In this document: positions 1 through 11,622 of the stretch, piece after piece
Position numbering within the stretch: the first letter of the stretch is position 1
Layout: each line of letters begins with the position of its first letter
Assembly (NCBI GenBank): GCA_963921795.1
Contig: OY997656.1
Span: forward strand, 61,501,909-61,565,908
Source: Nannobrachium achirus
Taxonomy: Eukaryota > Chordata > Actinopteri > Myctophiformes > Myctophidae
Direction: 5' to 3'
Length of the DNA stretch: 64,000 nt
Position numbers and translations under genes: made by a program
Notes under the pieces: model-generated
Seen by the model: the letters and a program-made list of their open reading frames with translations, nothing else
Database searches by the model: none
Told to the model about the DNA's origin: nothing

Positions 1-185
1 CGTGAGAATATGTGGGAGCATCATAATGTAAGGAGCAGCCCATGGAGGAGTGTATATTTATGATGGATACAAATGATTTAACAGCAAAATTAGGTGAATA
101 GAAGTATGAGGATGTATTTGCTCCACATAAGTTTTCTATACCCGTTGGAAGATGAGACACACATCACCCATTGCATGCGTGACCC

Positions 186-189
<4 letters not shown>

Positions 190-219
<30 letters not shown>
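190..219. repeat. (GA)n microsatellite
   Basis: About 15 GA units in PCF11 intron sequence. The surrounding 1-480 holds nothing else I recognise apart from a short (GACT)n run at 461-477. Confidence 0.9.
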
Positions 220-222
<3 letters not shown>

Positions 223-479
223 CTGCAACTGTGAGAGGTGTGTGTGGGCCCGGGGCTACAGATCCCATGGCCTGGAGGAACAGACCGTAACCCTGACAAC
301 AGGCTGTAGAGCTGTAGAGTGAAGAAACGCTAATTAATCGCTAGAATTTGGGAAAAATGAAATTCGGGCTCCGTCACCGTGTGTATAATGCTAATGACCA
401 ATGCCATGTTAAATTTGAGATCAGTCGCTGAAGCGAGTGAATAGATAATGCATTTTGTGACTGACTGACTGACTGACCT

Positions 480-691
480 CTCTCTCTAATTATATGTTAG
501 ATAGCTGATCTACATGCTCACAATGCCTCGCAACGTGAGGGGTTGTGAGCATGTAGATCTGCTATTTTCACAATAGAACCGTGTTATACAAAATGTTGTG
601 CCTCATCTCCTAGTGCTCGTCAGGGTGGGGGGTCCCCAGTTAAAATATGATTATTTTGGGGGTCGCAGCCAGAAAAGGTTTAGAACCACTG
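480..691 (-). mobile_element. hAT-like MITE end with internal hairpin
   Basis: The right end, GGTTTAGAACCACTG, is a typical hAT terminus when reversed (CAGTGGTTCT). A hairpin has 17-bp arms at 507-523 and 543-559 (GATCTACATGCTCACAA). The order of hairpin, GACGAGCACT segment and GACCCCCAAAATAATC segment mirrors the element at 16.1-17.15 kb. The other terminus is not seen. Confidence 0.55.
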
Positions 692-739
692 CCGTATTGA
701 CTGTGTTTCATTTATTTATTTAAAGACCCATTTTTCATT

Positions 740-1085
740 TTGACTAAAACGATTGACTAAAACTGGACTAAAACCTTTGTGTGGGTTCGTCGACTAAAAC
801 TTGACTAAAACCTTTTGAGTTTTAGTCGACTAAAACTAGACTAAAACTATCAGCGATATAAATGACTAAAATCTGACTAAAACTAAGAAGCATTTCGTCC
901 AAAAAGACTATGACTAAGACTAAATCTAAAATGCCCGCCAAAAACAACACTGACCCACACCACCACAGTACTGAAAAAACGGGCGGAGCTGAGAATAACA
1001 AACAAGCTCCTCTTCCCACTGACTGCTGCTCGCTGCAGCCTGTTAGCCGACTCTCGTTGTCTAATATTAATAACACCAAATAAAC
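740..1085. repeat. GACTAAAAC-rich interspersed element
   Basis: Irregular repeats of TGACTAAAAC and TTTAGTCGACTAAAAC, then a GC-rich tail with CTGCTGCTCGCTGCAGC. It resembles a dispersed teleost repeat, but I cannot name the family. Confidence 0.4.
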
Positions 1086-1337
1086 TAATCAAATGTTTAT
1101 GACTTTTATTTTCCCATGAGTCTTAAAAACATCATCTTCAAATGTAATATATATATATATATAACATACCTATATATAACCCTACGGTCAGATTTAAGGC
1201 TTTTTAAGACCTTAAATTCCCATTTTTTTATTTAAGACAATTTAAGACTTTTTTAAGGATCCGGTTAGGGTTAAAGTAGTAATTAGAGTACTTAGAGTAG
1301 TAATTAGAGTACTTAGAGTAATTAGGGTCATCCTTAC

Positions 1338-1552
1338 CGAGGGGCTGCAGGCGGGGGGGCGTGGTCTTTGGGTCGGGGGGCGGCGGCCTCTTTGGCTCTC
1401 TGGGAGGGAGCAGAAACCTGGTCTCTGGAGCGGGAACCGGAGCCGGAAACGGAACCAGAGTCGGAGGTCCGGTTGAGTCTGGGGTCTCTGGTGGGGGGCG
1501 GGGCTACGCTCTGGGGGGAGGGGGAGGGGGGGCTCAACACAAAGTTCCCAGC
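1338..1552 (-). CDS. pcf11: PCF11 coding exon 5 (TRDPRLNR segment)
   Basis: This exon has 215 bases. It starts in phase 0 after a good acceptor (TTCTCCTTCCAG) and ends in phase 2 at a consensus donor, TCG followed by GTAAGG. The translation is Pro/Ser-rich and contains TRDPRLNR, matching the conserved NRDPRLNR element of vertebrate PCF11, followed by Ser/Gly/Arg-rich low-complexity sequence. The phase fits exon 4, although a small missed exon between them is possible. Confidence 0.82.
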
Positions 1553-1652
1553 CTGGAAGGAGAAGATTAATTATTATTTAAACATCATATTGAACCAATG
1601 AAAATCCTTCCTCAAACTGTCAGTCAAAGCTCCTGACCCATTCTAATTAAAG

Positions 1653-4104
1653 AACTACTTACTGTATGTGATAAACTCTCTGTTGAACTACTTACTGTAT
1701 GTGATAAACTCTGTTGAACTACTTACTGTATGTGATAAACTCTCTGTTGAACTACTTACTGTATGTGATAAACTCTCTGTTGAACTACTTACTGTATGTG
1801 ATAAACTCTGTTGAACTACTTACTGTATGTGATAAACTCTCTGTTGAACTAGTTACTGTATGTGATAAACTCCTTGTTGAACTACTTACTGTATGTGGTA
1901 AACTCTCTGTTGAACTACTTACTGTATGTGATAAACTCTCTGTATGTGATAAACTCTCTGTTGAACTACTTACTGTATATGATAAACTCCTTGTTGAACT
2001 ACTTACTGTATGTGGTAAACTCTCTGTTGAACTACTTACTGTATGTGATAAACTCCTTGTTGAACTACTTACTGTATGTGATAAACTCTCTGTTGAACTA
2101 CTTACTGTATGTGATAAACTCTCTGTTGAACTACTTACTGTATGTGATAAACTCTCTGTTGAACTACTTACTGTATGTGATAAACTCTCTGTTGAACTAC
2201 TTACTGTATGTGATAAACTCTCTGTTGAACTACTTACTGTATGTGATAAACTCCTTGTTGAACTACTTACTGTATGTGATAAACTCTCTGTTGAACTACT
2301 TACTGTATGTGATAAACTCCTTGTTGAACTACTTACTGTATGTGATAAACTCTCTGTTGAACTACTTACTGTATGTGATAAACTCTCTGTTGAACTACTT
2401 ACTGTATGTGATAAACTCTCTGTTGAACTACTTACTGTATGTGATAAACTCCTTGTTGAACTACTTACTGTATGTGATAAACTCTCTGTTGAACTACTTA
2501 CTGTATGTGATAAACTCTCTGTTGAACTACTTACTGTATGTGATAAACTCCCTGTTGAACTACTTACTGTATATGATAAACTCTCTGTTGAACTACTTAC
2601 TGTATCTGATAAACTCTGTTGAACTACTTACTGTATGTGATAAACTCCCTGTTGAACTACTTACTGTATGTGATAAACTCCATGTTGAACTACTTACTGT
2701 ATGTGATAAACTCCATGTTGAACTACTTACTGTATGTGATAAACTCCCAGTTGAACTACTTACTGTATGTGATAAACTCTGTTGAACTACTTACTGTATG
2801 TGATAAACTCTGTTGAACTACTTACTGTATGTGATAAACTCCATGTTGAACTACTTACTGTATGTGATAAACTCCATGTTGAACTACTTACTGTATGTGA
2901 TAAACTCCATGTTGAACTACTTACTGTATGTGATAAACTCCCAGTTGAACTACTTACTGTATGTGGTAAACTCTCTGTTGAACTACTTACTGTATGTGAT
3001 AAACTCCATGTTGAACTACTTACTGTATGTGATAAACTCCCAGTTGAACTACTTACTGTATGTGATAAACTCTCTGTTGAACTACTTACTGTATGCGATA
3101 AACTCTCTGTTGAACTACTTACTGTATGTGATAAACTCTCTGTTGAACTACTTACTGTATGTGATAAACTCTCTGTTGAACTACTTACTGTATGTGATAA
3201 ACTCTCTGTTGAACTACTTACTGTATGTGATAAACTCCCTGTTGAACTACTTACTGTATGTGATAAACTCCTTGTTGAACTACTTACTGTATGTGATAAA
3301 CTCCATGTTGAACTACTAACTGTATGTGATAAACTCCCTGTTGAACTACTTACTGTATGTGATAAACTCCATGTTGAACTACTTACTGTATGTGATAAAC
3401 TCCCAGTTGAACTACTTACTGTATGTGATAAACTCTCCGTTGAACTACTTACTGTATGTGATAAACTCCTTGTTGAACTACTTACTGTATGTGATAAACT
3501 CCATGTTGAACTACTTACTGTATGTGATAAACTCCATGTTGAACTACTTACTGTATGTGATAAACTCCATGTTGAACTACTTACTGTATGTGATAAACTC
3601 CCAGTTGAACTACTTACTGTATGTGATACACTCCCTGTTGAACTACTTACTGTATGTGATAAACTCTGTTGAACTACTTACTGTATGTGATAAACTCCAT
3701 GTTGAACTACTTACTGTATGTGATAAACTCCCAGTTGAACTACTTACTGTATGTGATAAACTCCATGTTGAACTACTTACTGTATGTGATAAACTCCCAG
3801 TTGAACTACTTACTGTATGTGATAAACTCCCTGTTGAACTACTTACTGTATGTGATAAACTCCCTGTTGAACTACTTACTGTATGTGATAAACTCCATGT
3901 TGAACTACTTACTGTATGTGATAAACTCCCAGTTGAACTACTTACTGTATGTGATAAACTCCATGTTGAACTACTTACTGTATGTGATAAACTCCCAGTT
4001 GAACTACTTACTGTATGTGATAAACTCCCTGTTGAACTACTTACTGTATGTGATAAACTCCTTGTTGAACTACTTACTATATGTGATAAACTCCATGTTG
4101 AACT
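1653..4104. repeat. 33-bp minisatellite (2.45 kb) in PCF11 intron 4
   Basis: About 75 units of 33 bp with occasional 31-bp units; the core is ACTTACTGTATGTGATAAAC. Variants CTCTCTG, CTCCTTG, CTCCATG and CTCCCAG define subtypes. Because 33 is divisible by three, long open frames of 11-residue repeats appear in several frames; the 31-bp units shift them. No sign of a gene. Confidence 0.95.
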
Positions 4105-4324
4105 TAGAACTACAGACTGCATGTGATAAACTAAACTCTGTGGAGGTGCCAACTTGTATGGCCTGCTTGTGCTCCATGAGGTGCAATCACCACTGGAAAA
4201 TAAATGATATATTATCACCACTGGCATCACCAGGAATACTGGTCCCTCATTGGCTGTTAATGAAGACGTTGCCAGAGATGCTGGTCCCTGATTGGGCTAC
4301 GGTCTTAAACAAGAGAGGACACCA

Positions 4325-4469
4325 ACATACCGTACATACATACATACCTACATACATACGTACATGCATGCATGCATGCATGTATGTATGTACGGTATGC
4401 ATGTATGCATGTATACATACATACATACATACATACATGCATGCATGCATGCATACCGTACATACATAC
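4325..4469. repeat. Palindromic TACA/TGCA microsatellite
   Basis: A (CATA)n and (CATG)n tract bounded by inverted copies of ACCGTACATACATAC, with another TACGGTATGCATG near the middle. The tract can fold on itself. Confidence 0.85.
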
Positions 4470-4505
4470 CCAGCCGGTCGCAGTATGTGCGCGCTCTGCT
4501 TGCAC

Positions 4506-5211
4506 AAGTAACAACAGACTCACTGCCTAGCTCTCACCGTGATCTGAACACTCTCACTGCTAGCTCTCACCGTGATCTGAACACTCACCTCTTCAAGTAA
4601 CAACAGACTCACTGCCTAGCTCTCACCGTGGTCTGAAGACTCACCTCTTCAAGTAACAACAGACTCACTGCCTAGCTTGCACCGTGGTCTGAACACTCAC
4701 CTCTTCAAGTAACAACAGACTCACTGCCTAGCTTGCACCGTGATCTGAACACTCACCTCTTCAAGTAACAACAGACTCACTGCCTAGCTCTCACCGTGGT
4801 CTGAACACTCACCTCTTCAAGTAACAACAGACTCACTGCCTAGCCTGCACCGTGGTCTGAACACTCACCTCTTCAAGTAACAACAGACTCACTGCCTAGC
4901 TTGCACCGTGGTCTGAACACTCACCTCTTCAAGTAACAACAGACTCACTGCCTAGCTTGCACCGTGGTCTGAACACTCACCTCTTCAAGTAACAACAGAC
5001 TCACTGCCTAGCTTGCACCGTGGTCTGAACACTCACCTCTTCAAGTAACAACAGACTCACTGCCTAGCTTGCACCGTGGTCTGAACACTCACCTCTTCAA
5101 GTAACAACAGACTCACTGCCTAGCTCTCACCGTGGTCTGAACACTCACCTCTTCAAGTAACAACAGACTCACTGCCTAGCTCTCACCGTGGTCTGAACAC
5201 TCACCTCTTCA
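4506..5211. repeat. 56-bp minisatellite, about 12.5 copies
   Basis: Units with AGTAACAACAGACTCACTGC and GAACACTCACCTCTTCA. Individual units differ by a few bases (GCTTGC or GCTCTC). PCF11 intron 4. Confidence 0.93.
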
Positions 5212-5340
5212 TAGAACTTACCGTAGCACTGGATGCCCTCAATGACCATGGAATGCAAATTATCTAGTTTGGTTTTACTAAATAATGTGCTTGGTCTTCC
5301 TACATTTATCTTAGATTACTGTTCTATGCATGTGATGCAT

Positions 5341-5380
5341 TGATCCTCTTCTGCTCCAGTTCCAACCGTTGTTTCATCAG
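5341..5380 (-). pseudogene. Degenerate short copy of PCF11 exon 4 segment
   Basis: The minus strand reads as a diverged MKQRLELEQKRI, related to KQLLELQQKKI in exon 4. The segment after this point, including the donor, is not recognisable. Confidence 0.55.
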
Positions 5381-5387
5381 GTAGGTA

Positions 5388-5778
5388 CAGTAGATAGATA
5401 GGTAGCCTATATAGGTAGGTAGGGTAGGTATATAGATAGGTATATAGGTAGGTAGGGTAGGTATATAGATAGGTATATAGGTAGGTAGCCTATATAGGTA
5501 GATAGGGTAGGTATATAGATAGGTATATAGGTAGGTAGGGTAAGTATATAGGTAGACAGGTATACAGGGTTACTAACCAGTTGAGCTTTAGTCTGCTCTA
5601 ACTCCAGCTCTATCCTCTTCTGCTGCAGTTCCAGGAGTTGTTTCATCAGGTAAGTATATAGGTAAGGTAGATAGGTATATAGATAGGGTAGGTATATAGA
5701 TAGGGTAGGTACATAGATAGGGTAGGTATATAGATAGGTATATAGATAGGGTAGGTATATAGATACAGTAGGTATACA
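5388..5778. repeat. TAGG/TATAGATAGG microsatellite flanking exon 4 copies
   Basis: Imperfect GTAGGTAGG and GGTATATAGATA runs at 5388-5560 and 5650-5778, separated by the partial exon 4 copy at 5578-5646. Confidence 0.85.
5578..5646 (-). pseudogene. Partial copy of PCF11 exon 4 3' end with donor
   Basis: The minus strand encodes MKQLLELQQKRIELELEQTK then AQL followed by GTTAGT, matching the last 22 codons of exon 4 with one conservative change. It lies about 150 bp into the intron and has no acceptor-like upstream sequence. Confidence 0.85.
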
Positions 5779-5789
5779 GGGTTACTAAC

Positions 5790-5996
5790 CAGTTGAGCTT
5801 TAGTCTGCTCTAACTCCAGTTCAATCTTCTTCTGCTGCAGTTCCAGAAGTTGTTTCTGTTTGGCCAACAGCTGCTGTCTGATCAGCTGCTCCTGGGTGAG
5901 GCTGGCCTCGCTGGCCGTCGCCATGGAAACCGTCACTGCGGGAGGGGGAGGGGCCACGGGCCGCGGCGGGCTGGCCCTCGGAGACAACTCCTCTGC
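5790..5996 (-). CDS. pcf11: PCF11 coding exon 4 (Gln-rich helical segment)
   Basis: This exon has 69 codons. A Pro-rich lead (AEELSPRASPPRPVAPPPPA) is followed by a long Gln/Leu/Glu-rich helix, LTQEQLIRQQLLAKQKQLLE through ELEQTKAQL, which is conserved in PCF11 just after the CTD-interaction domain. The exon begins after TTGGCCAG in phase 0, continuous with exon 3, and ends CTG followed by GTTAGT. Partial copies of its 3' end lie at 5578-5646 and 5341-5380. Its acceptor side abuts a 30-bp tandem array (5997-6290). An open frame continues upstream through that array, but the array is better explained as intron. Confidence 0.9.
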
Positions 5997-6290
5997 CTGG
6001 CCAATCACAGCACAGGTTACTAGAGACTGCCCAATCACAGCACAGGTTACTAGAGACTGCCCACTCACAGCACAGGTTACTAGAGACTGCCCAATCACAT
6101 CACAGGTTACTAGAGACTGCCCAATCACAGCACAGGTTACTAGAGACTGCCCACTCACAGCACAGGTTACTAGAGACTGCCCAATCACATCACAGGTTAC
6201 TAGAGACTGCCCACTCACAGCACAGGTTACTAGAGACTGCCCAATCACATCACAGGTTACTAGAGACAGCCTGGCCAATCACAGCACAGT
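5997..6290 (-). repeat. 30-bp array at the PCF11 exon 4 acceptor
   Basis: Nine full 30-bp units and a partial one. On the minus strand each unit ends with GTGCTGTGATTGG plus a CAG, which mimics the true acceptor GTGCTGTGATTGGCCAG. The units translate as open 10-residue repeats (SLVTCAVIGQ type), so exonisation would not immediately introduce a stop. Confidence 0.8.
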
Positions 6291-6337
6291 TTTTCCTTAA
6301 TTGATGACAGGGCAGGGGTTTGATTGGCCAGGCAGAG

Positions 6338-7783
6338 GTAGGTACGTACAGTATACAGTATATATAGGGTTAGGGTTAGGGTTAGGGTTAGCCCTAACCC
6401 AGGTAGGTAAATAAGGTGCTGACCTGCATAAGGAAGCGTGGGTTAACATGGATACTGCTAGGTAGGTAGGTAGGTAGGTAGGTAGGTAGGTAGGTAGGTA
6501 CGTACGTACAGTATACAGTATATATAGGGTTAGGTAGGTAAATAAGGTGCTGACCTGCATAAGGAAGCGTGGGTTAACATGGATACTGCTAGGTAGGTAG
6601 GTAGGTACAGTATACAGTATATATAGGGTTAGGTAGGTAAATAAGGTGCTGACCTGCATAAGGAAGCGTGGGTTAACATGGATACTGCTAGGTAGGTAGG
6701 TAGGTAGGTAGGTAGGTACAGTATACAGTATATATAGGGTTAGGTAGGTAAATAAGGTGCTGACCTGCATAAGGAAGCGTGGGTTAACATGGATACTGCT
6801 AGGTAGGTAGGTAGGTAGGTAGATAGGTAGGTAGGTACAGTATACAGTATATATAGGGTTAGGTAGGTAAATAAGGTGCTGACCTGCATAAGGAAGCGTG
6901 GGTTAACATGGATACTGCTAGGTAGGTAGGTAGGTAGGTAGGTAGGTACAGTATACAGTATATATAGGGTTAGGTAGGTAAATAAGGTGCTGACCTGCAT
7001 AAGGAAGCGTGGGTTAACATGGATACTGCTAGGTAGGTAGGTAGGTAGGTAGGTAGGTAGGTACAGTATACAGTATATATAGGGTTAGGTAGGTAAATAA
7101 GGTGCTGACCTGCATAAGGAAGCGTGGGTTAACATGGATACTGCTAGGTAGGTAGGTAGGTAGGTAGGTACAGTATACAGTATATATAGGGTTAGGTAGG
7201 TAAATAAGGTGCTGACCTGCATAAGGAAGCGTGGGTTAACATGGATACTGCTAGGTAGGTAGGTAGGTAGGTAGGTACAGTATACAGTATATATAGGGTT
7301 AGGTAGGTAAATAAGGTGCTGACCTGCATAAGGAAGCGTGGGTTAACATGGATACTGCTAGGTAGGTAGGTAGGTAGGTAGGTAGGTAGGTAGGTACAGT
7401 ATACAGTATATATAGGGTTAGGTAGGTAAATAAGGTGCTGACCTGCATAAGGAAGCGTGGGTTAACATGGATACTGCTAGGTAGGTAGGTAGGTAGGTAG
7501 GTAGGTACAGTATACAGTATATATAGGGTTAGGTAGGTAAATAAGGTGCTGACCTGCATAAGGAAGCGTGGGTTAACATGGATACTGCTAGGTAGGTAGG
7601 TAGGTAGGTAGGTAGGTAGGTACAGTATACAGTATATATAGGGTTAGGTAGGTAAATAAGGTGCTGACCTGCATAAGGAAGCGTGGGTTAACATGGATAC
7701 TGCTAGGTAGGTAGGTAGGTAGGTAGGTAGGTAGGTACAGTATACAGTATATATAGGGTTAGGTAGGTAAATAAGGTGCTGAC
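6338..7783 (-). repeat. PCF11 intron 3 array: about 12 copies of exon-3 end plus donor
   Basis: Tandem units of about 100-130 bp. Each contains the last 36 bases of exon 3 (codons SSIHVNPRFLMQ), the donor GTCAGC, a TAGG-type microsatellite and a TATACAGTATATATAG segment. I count 12 intronic copies of GCTGACCTGCATAAGG before the real junction at 7784. The exon-derived part is virtually identical in all copies. Confidence 0.93.
6366..6400. repeat. Interstitial telomere-like motif, head to head
   Basis: Four TTAGGG units run directly into CCCTAA units, at the far end of the exon-3 array. Confidence 0.85.
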
Positions 7784-7969
7784 CTGCATAAGGAAGCGTG
7801 GGTTAACATGGATACTGCTAGCGTTGACGGTGGGAGGCAGAGGTTTGATTGGCCAGGCAGGGTCCACAGAGTTCACCCTGACGTCCAGAGCGTAAAGCTT
7901 CTTCAGAGGGAAGACGTCGTCCCAGGTGGAACGCAGCTTGAAGAGCGACTTCCTGGTTCCCTCATCCAC
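7784..7969 (-). CDS. pcf11: PCF11 coding exon 3 (end of CTD-interaction domain)
   Basis: This exon has 62 codons starting VDEGTRKSLFKLRSTWDDVF and ending HVNPRFLMQ, in phase 0 at both ends. It contains the last helices of the CTD-interaction domain (KLYALDVRVNS, DPAWPIKPLPP) and matches PCF11 closely. The acceptor is TTTCCAG and the donor is CAG followed by GTCAGC. The last 36 exon bases plus the donor are the core of a roughly 110-bp tandem array that fills the next 1.4 kb of intron (6338-7783). Confidence 0.93.
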
Positions 7970-7982
7970 CTGGAAACACAAC

Positions 7983-8925
7983 AACCCAACAACCCTGAGG
8001 ACTCTATTAACCCAGCAACAACAACCCAGAACAACCCTGAGGACTCTATTAACCCAACAACAACCCTGAGGACTCTATTAACCCAACAACAACCCTGAGG
8101 ACTCTATTAACCCAACAACAACCCTGAGGACTCTATTAACCCAACAACAACCCAACAACCCTGAGGACTCTATTAACCCAGCAACAACCCAGAACAACCC
8201 TGAGGACTCTATTAACCCAGCAACAACAACCCAACAACCCTGAGGACTCTATTAACCCAGCAACAACCCAGAACACCCTGAGGACTCTATTAACCCCGCA
8301 ACAACCCAGAATAACCCTGAGGACTCTATTAACCCTACAACAACCCTGAGGACTCTATTAACCCAGCAACAACCCAGAATAACCCTGAGGACTCTATTAA
8401 CCCAACAATAACCCAGAATAACCCCGAGGACTCTATTAACCCAGCAACAACCCAGAATAACCCTGAGGACTCTATTAACCAAACAATAACCCTGAGGACT
8501 CTGTTAACCCAGCAACAACCCAGAATAACCCTGAGGACTCTATTAACCCAACAACAACCCAGAATAACCCTGAGGACTCTATTAACCCAGCAACAACCCA
8601 GAATAACCCGAGGACTCTATTAACCCAGCAACAACCCTGAGGACTCTATTAACCCAGCAACAACAACCCAGAATAACCCTGAGGACTCTATTAACCCAAC
8701 AACAACCCAACAACCCTGAGGACTCTATTAACCCAACAACAACCCAGAACAACCCTGAGGACTCTATTAACCCAACAACAACCCAACAACCCTGAGGACT
8801 CTATTAACCCAACAACAACCCAGAACAACCCTGAGGACTCTATTAACCCAACAACAACCCAACAACCCTGAGGACTCTATTAACCCAGCAACAACAACCC
8901 AGAACAACCCTGAGGACTCCTAGCA
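7983..8925. repeat. About 40-bp minisatellite upstream of PCF11 exon 3
   Basis: Units alternate CCCTGAGGACTCTATTAACC with AACAACAACCCAGAATAA-type spacers of variable length. The array starts 14 bp from the exon 3 acceptor, whose polypyrimidine tract is short (TTGTGTTTCCAG). Confidence 0.9.
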
Positions 8926-8939
8926 ACAAGGAAGGGATG

Positions 8940-9460
8940 GGACGATACGCAACATTATCGTTAATCGTGACAAAAGAAACACTCTCCAGGCATTGACACT
9001 AAGGCTTGCCCACCTGCCCCCGGAAGGTCAATAAAACAGGTGAACTTTGCTTTCAGGTTGCCCGAACGGGCAAGTGCTAATTTGAGAGGGGACAAATAAA
9101 TACAACACGAGATATCTTTCTTAACGCCTGAAACCATAGACATATTCAATCATAGCTATTTGATAGGTATTTGGTATTTGGAGGCATTGAGGTATGACAT
9201 TCCTTTTTGCACAGCCCCAGAAAGTAAATAAATAAGTGTTAAATCTAGCTGTAATTAAACCTAACCTTTTTAACTTTTCGGGCAAGTGGGCCTGACCTTT
9301 GGGCAAGTAGAAGATGACCTGTACTTGCCCGATGGGCAAGTGCCTCTGAGACCTTAGTGTCAACCCCTTTGTATCGATAATCTGAGACCTTAGTGTCAAC
9401 CCCTTTGAATCGATAATCATATCGTTGAGATTTAATTTATCGTGAAATTGTCATGCACTG
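8940..9460. mobile_element. Nested MITE-like elements
   Basis: An inner pair of inverted ends, GCATTGACACTAAGG near 8993 and CCTTAGTGTCAA near 9352, surrounds a segment rich in GGGCAAGTG motifs. Outer flanks contain ATCGATAATC and TTATCGTTAATCGTGA repeats. Family unknown; the boundaries are approximate. Confidence 0.45.
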
Positions 9461-9597
9461 GGGTCAATTCACCTTTTATTTGCCAAGCTGCATATCCGGT
9501 ACCATTTTACCTATGTTGGTAAACTGTACTTATTATATAGATACTTGATAGTCTTTTTTTCACAGAAGATATCTAGTCTAGATATCCTAGTCAATAT

Positions 9598-9960
9598 CAG
9601 GGGTTTTCAAAGTGGGTGACGGGGCACCCTGGAGTGCCGTGACAGCAGTCCAGGGGTGCCGCGAAGTAATTTGATAATATTTGGAATTTATTTGGACACT
9701 TGAAAAAATATTTAGTGTCATTTTAAACTTGAAGTACAAAGTTATTTTCAGTCAGTTCTAAGCAAAATGGCTGTTATCTCAACGTTTTCCTCGCAACATA
9801 ATCACTAAAATATCGTCACTGTCGGGCAGAAACCTCGTATCTCCAAGTTTCAAATGTGTACGTCTTTTGGTAAAGCAAAGCCCTGCTTCATCATACAAGA
9901 CTGTCACACAAAACTAGTGAAAACAGCAGATCTACAAGCGCACAATCTATAGACACTTTA
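9598..9960 (+). mobile_element. hAT-like element fragment, left end only
   Basis: Begins CAGGGGTTTTCAAAGTGGG, a typical hAT terminus. It contains the GTCACTGTCGGGCAGAAACC to GATCTACAAGCGCAC module also seen at 11455-11622 and inverted at 45.17-45.42 kb. No matching right terminus is visible. Confidence 0.5.
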
Positions 9961-10368
9961 CATCGGGTACAGAGCAGACCCCACCCTGAGCAAGCAATTA
10001 TTATTACGCCAAAATAGCCTTCTTAATTTCTAATGAAAGCCGCAACTATTGAAGATATCTCAAAAAATATTAGTTCACTTTCACTAACACAGTATAATTG
10101 TGCTCTAACATTGATCACAACTTTGACAGGTAATGGTGTCTCTTATCACAGAGTTGTATGAGTAGTGAAATAATAATATGATAAGAATAATAAATAAGAC
10201 TATGTGATTACATAATATAGTCTCTGTGGAGTGGAAACCACATAATACAAAACTGGTACTTTAAGTCAGTGTTTCTCAACCTTTTTTCTGCATGGGCACA
10301 CTTTTCATGTCCCAAGAATCCATGGGCACACCAACATAATACGGGGGTGTAAATGTCGTCACTGTCGG

Positions 10369-11454
10369 TAGGGCTGTCACGATTAGGACTTTCTCCAGAC
10401 GATTAATCGTCATACAAATAATCGGCGATTGACGAATATATCGTCTTCCCCCCCTTCATTTTATGCCACTATGATAATAGGCTTTGAGCTCATACTCATA
10501 CTGTACCTTAATGAAGAGCAATTTAATAGCTTTTTAAACATCAGTTCAGTGGTGTAAACTGTAAAGTAACTATTAAGTACATTTACTTGCTAACTTTAGC
10601 CCTATTTTATACCGTAGCCATTTGAAAATAGCCGATCTACAAGCTCAACGCGTCGCGGTGCGTTGTGAAAATAGCCGATCTACAAGCTCACAGCGCGTCA
10701 CGGTGCGTTGTGAAAATAGGCGATCTACAAGCTCACAACGGCGCGTTGCGTTGTGAAAATAGACGATCCACAAGCTCACAACGCGTCACGGTGTGTTGTG
10801 AAAATAGCCGATCTACATGCTCACAACGCGTTGCGTTGCGTTGTGAAAATAGCAGACAACTGCAAAAATAGCCGACAGCTAAAAATAGCGACAGTAGCCT
10901 ATAATGTTTATCATGACACGATCGTCGCCGTCTGTGTGTAATCATCATCATCCTCCACAGCAGAGCAGCAGTGCTAAGCTAAGCTGCAGTAAAGGCATTG
11001 ACTCCAGTCCTCTGTGTTGAAACAAAAGTGAACGCCTTTTTCTGTATCGTATCAAAAGGAATAGTCCCGGGATGACGGGGATGTGTATGGTACATGTGTC
11101 TGTTCCGACCGTCTGGAAAAAGTAATTGATCGAATCGGTTGAAACAAACTTTTTAAGCATTTTTAGTTAGCCAGCCAGCCTGCCTGTGCTGTGTGACGGC
11201 AGGGCGTTGTGTTGACTGACTGAGGAGGACCAGCATTGAGCGTTCACGGGTCCCCGTGGCAACAAGGAGGAGTCGCATTCAAGAATGCAAGTGTTGACGT
11301 GAAGTTTAACTTGTTTAAGAATGGTTTTATTGTCAAAACTCACTACTTTTTTAATTAAATTAGATAATTGACGATAATCGCGAATATGAAAAATATTCGC
11401 GAATATGAAAAATAATCGCGATTAGACGATTATGTATTAATCGTGACTGCCCTA
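10369..11454. mobile_element. Second hAT-type MITE nested in the first
   Basis: The ends are TAGGGCTGTCACGATTA and, reversed, TAGGGCAGTCACGATTA (16 of 17 match). It is flanked by ACTGTCGG at 10361-10368 and 11455-11462, an 8-bp target-site duplication. Inside, five to six tandem copies of a GATCTACAAGCTCACAACG module lie at 10620-10860. Confidence 0.9.
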
Positions 11455-11552
11455 ACTGTCGGGAAGAAACCTTGTATCTTCAAGTTTCAAATGTATACGT
11501 TTCTTTGCAAAGTAAAGCCCTGCTTCATCATACAAGGCTGTCGCACAACAGT

Positions 11553-11622
11553 AGTGAAAACAGCAGCTCTACAAGCACACAACGCCTCGCCGTTGTGTGC
11601 TTGTAGATCGGCTGTTTTCACT
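11553..11622. other. Long hairpin of the GATCTACAAG family
   Basis: Arms of about 32 bp, AGTGAAAACAGCAGCTCTAC and its near-complement, enclose a CCTCGC loop. The same hairpin core recurs at 507-559, 16412-16474, 17257-17317, 45235-45307 and 48549-48627. Confidence 0.9.

Noticed and set aside
1714..4511. Open frames of 160-300 codons made of 11-residue repeats (LLNYLLYVINS, VELLTVCDKLS).
   Set aside because: They are all translations of one 33-bp minisatellite in overlapping frames, shifted by occasional 31-bp units, with no promoter, splice or homology support; the array is intronic to PCF11.
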